Shown here in pieces: positions 7,801 through 8,109 of a DNA stretch of 8,109 nt (position 1 is its first letter; each line of letters opens with the position of its first letter). The stretch covers positions 1 through 8,109 of the forward strand of contig NCCR01000318.1 in assembly GCA_002279765.1 (NCBI GenBank). The letters run 5' to 3'. A program made the position numbers and the translations under genes. This DNA is from Verrucomicrobia bacterium 12-59-8. Its GTDB lineage: Bacteria; Verrucomicrobiota; Verrucomicrobiae; Verrucomicrobiales; Verrucomicrobiaceae. The notes below the pieces were generated by a model, which had not been told where the DNA came from, searched no databases, and saw only the letters and a list, made by a program, of their open reading frames with translations.

Positions 7801-7845
7801 CTCAAGCCCGTCACTGGCGAATCCGTATTTTTAACCGCACCCTGA
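4813..7845 (+). CDS. Large helical one-pass membrane protein of unknown function
   Basis: I do not recognise a named family; the protein is 1010 residues from the GTG at 4813. Residues 1 to about 360 are strongly helical and charged. TPR-like helical pairs are possible near LKLNSQDENAKKELLRLENKG (about 130-193), and amphipathic or coiled-coil helices run to about 310. A basic stretch (RMQRGKRIRN) precedes a hydrophobic segment at 371-390, so the first third should be cytosolic and the rest outside. Residues about 400-680 are again helical with many Ala, Lys and Glu. From about 700 the sequence changes to a mixed alpha/beta domain (HYSGKKHGPVVWSMG, RWTARFYEA). A last strand-rich part, about 917-1010, includes GELWVIGKEGGKPLLVL. 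There is no Walker motif, so it is not an IcmF-type ATPase. Its place between a GAP1-N2-like protein and a GYF_2-like protein suggests a structural or sensing membrane subunit; this is inference. Confidence 0.85.
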   Translation: MKPLLQAIEAIRSALKEEVPPSSVEEAAVIYAQFCTDAERRLDRVAAMLQKGSDYQALQVAEEEPPLLDLAAWLSFGEEKNWQLFCEAHGLKAAPRLNARTIQDLENLYAKGISASHPLYKEFRAAVLSRDDEKSLRIVKTILKLNSQDENAKKELLRLENKGLQENIDQLRESLKTDDEERIAMLTETIKAIAPPAKLERLDVFQQGEDIRQALRRRQAEERMPGMLIATAALKAEGKWRQVGQMIDSLESMIKEHGLVPADAEQHAAIEELTRYHQKEKAAEEKQRNFDRTLKSFLAFVGEVETRLMTGAGVDYSEIAEKDEVFVKRWKELEGYQLPVASDSLQRLRTAGLELRARLERMQRGKRIRNLTLAAAALVVLCCISAAGLHAWKAWTMTQELASYQDKDNSAAAEDLIKKLRSEEGLLLRWPFLQAKTEEVNSWATQSRVTDKQAREALQKLADSFQGDSSTLPAPQLVRQLADAEVLVKQLTRGLAAEPRNQLMALKTKADLHLATVLKGFSASTAATLSQMEKTSADELSHEKPTAKVSASCEALDKQLQPLEALLKPEVPALALPADLETRIHALRQRLKNYQTDLQAFAAIRTETAKAGTLDEYKKTVAKWQAVKFAEAAPAVKMLDTLPSEKAFQAALYTSGDQEMLQAIIDDKSWRYAAPDTLLEADLKAILTLLHDENLNNIFESTIAHYSGKKHGPVVWSMGRPEQAETGTSTRWTARFYEADPTQPTVSFIKQTFTRFALGSNPQGDAVLSTRLSQTSEFMNQMELGRITDEKGERVQRSLLEVFDKLVQNTIGSPIAKAYVMLKLQAMTQLRPRAWGEHYCPSLQQDLQELRQILGRTDLRSEDWLVPAMQEKWAAPLTAFFKTCQEHAYMREATARRNYLRAVVNAGLKFGGYVETDLSLALNPQGRNTGELWVIGKEGGKPLLVLNAAANSAVSETRKSIMAPSSVPLSPVFFVPADRRALVHQYQEALSGTGVDLKPVTGESVFLTAP

Positions 7846-7846
7846 T

Positions 7847-8109
7847 ATGAGTGAAACAACCTATGCATTGGAATGGCGTGGAACCAGGAGGCCCGGGTAT
7901 TCTTACTCTGACATCGAAGCCGCACTCGCCTCAGGCGATTTGCACTCCTTGTATAAAATCAATGTAGATGGCAGATGGCTGGTGCTGCGAGACTTTCTGG
8001 AGCAGCAGAGAGCCTTGAGGGCGACGCGCCGGACCGTGAATCAAACTCATGCGTCAGCCGTGCCCCAGCCAGACATCCTGCCTCCGCCGGCAGCGCCAGC
8101 ACGCGGTCG
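7847..8109 (+). CDS. GYF_2/DUF4339-like protein, N-terminal fragment (cut by right edge)
   Basis: An ATG one base after the preceding TGA opens a frame that reads to the window end, giving 87 codons. Residues 1 to about 52 (YALEWRGTRRPGYSYSDIEA...LYKINVDGRWLVLRDFLEQQ) follow the GYF_2 (DUF4339) pattern: an aromatic first strand, a Gly/Pro turn, a helix ending ALASGDL, then a W-x-x-L strand and the terminal DFL. The usual GPY is here PGYSY. GYF-type domains bind proline-rich peptides, and the GAP1-N2-like protein upstream has a proline-rich linker, so an interaction is conceivable but speculative. After about residue 53 an Arg/Thr stretch leads into a Pro/Ala-rich linker. Many DUF4339 proteins have membrane segments after such linkers; the rest is not visible. 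The 1-nt spacing places it in the same operon. Confidence 0.7.
   Translation, partial: MSETTYALEWRGTRRPGYSYSDIEAALASGDLHSLYKINVDGRWLVLRDFLEQQRALRATRRTVNQTHASAVPQPDILPPPAAPARG

Noticed and set aside
330..7845. Type VI secretion cluster (FHA protein plus IcmF/TssM-like membrane protein)
   Set aside because: An FHA-like domain and a large membrane protein are superficially similar, but the large protein has one membrane segment and no Walker motif, and no TssB/C, ClpV, Hcp or VgrG signature is present.

Overview
The window is a bacterial chromosomal segment, moderately GC-rich by eye. It is dominated by one tightly packed, plus-strand operon of large proteins of mostly unassigned function. The organism cannot be fixed from the sequence. 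The protein families I recognise and the lack of Shine-Dalgarno sequences before every start would suit the Planctomycetes-Verrucomicrobia group; this is inference.

Layout. Positions 1-102 (minus strand) hold the start of a divergently transcribed gene for a secreted protein; it runs off the left edge. Positions 103-329 are a divergent intergenic region with a 9-bp tandem repeat that could be an operator. Positions 330-2165 encode a P-loop GTPase-like protein with a degenerate FHA-like N-terminus and a split zinc ribbon just ahead of the P-loop; it resembles the 'double-GTPase 2' (DO-GTPase2) family. Positions 2170-4816 encode a one-pass membrane protein whose N-terminus resembles the GTPase-associated protein 1 N-terminal domain, type 2 (GAP1-N2). 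Its reading frame is broken near 3358, so it appears as two ORFs (2170-3495 and about 3353-4816). Positions 4813-7845 encode a 1010-residue, largely helical one-pass membrane protein that starts at a GTG overlapping the previous stop (GTGA). Positions 7847-8109 hold the start of a fourth gene, a GYF_2/DUF4339-like domain followed by a proline-rich linker; it is cut by the right edge.

How the genes may work together. The spacings are 4 nt, a 4-nt overlap and 1 nt, so the genes are almost certainly co-transcribed and partly translationally coupled. A soluble GTPase-like switch with FHA-like and zinc-ribbon modules is paired with two membrane proteins, each with a basic cytosolic flank and a large C-terminal part predicted outside the cytoplasm. 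From memory of published comparative genomics, GAP1 and DO-GTPase domains occur together in predicted NTP-dependent biological conflict (immunity-like) systems. The inferred model is a membrane-associated, nucleotide-gated sensing or effector complex. No nuclease, protease or other toxic effector is visible here; if one exists it may lie beyond the right edge. The frameshift in the second gene means the system may be inactive in this strain, or the base may be a sequencing error.
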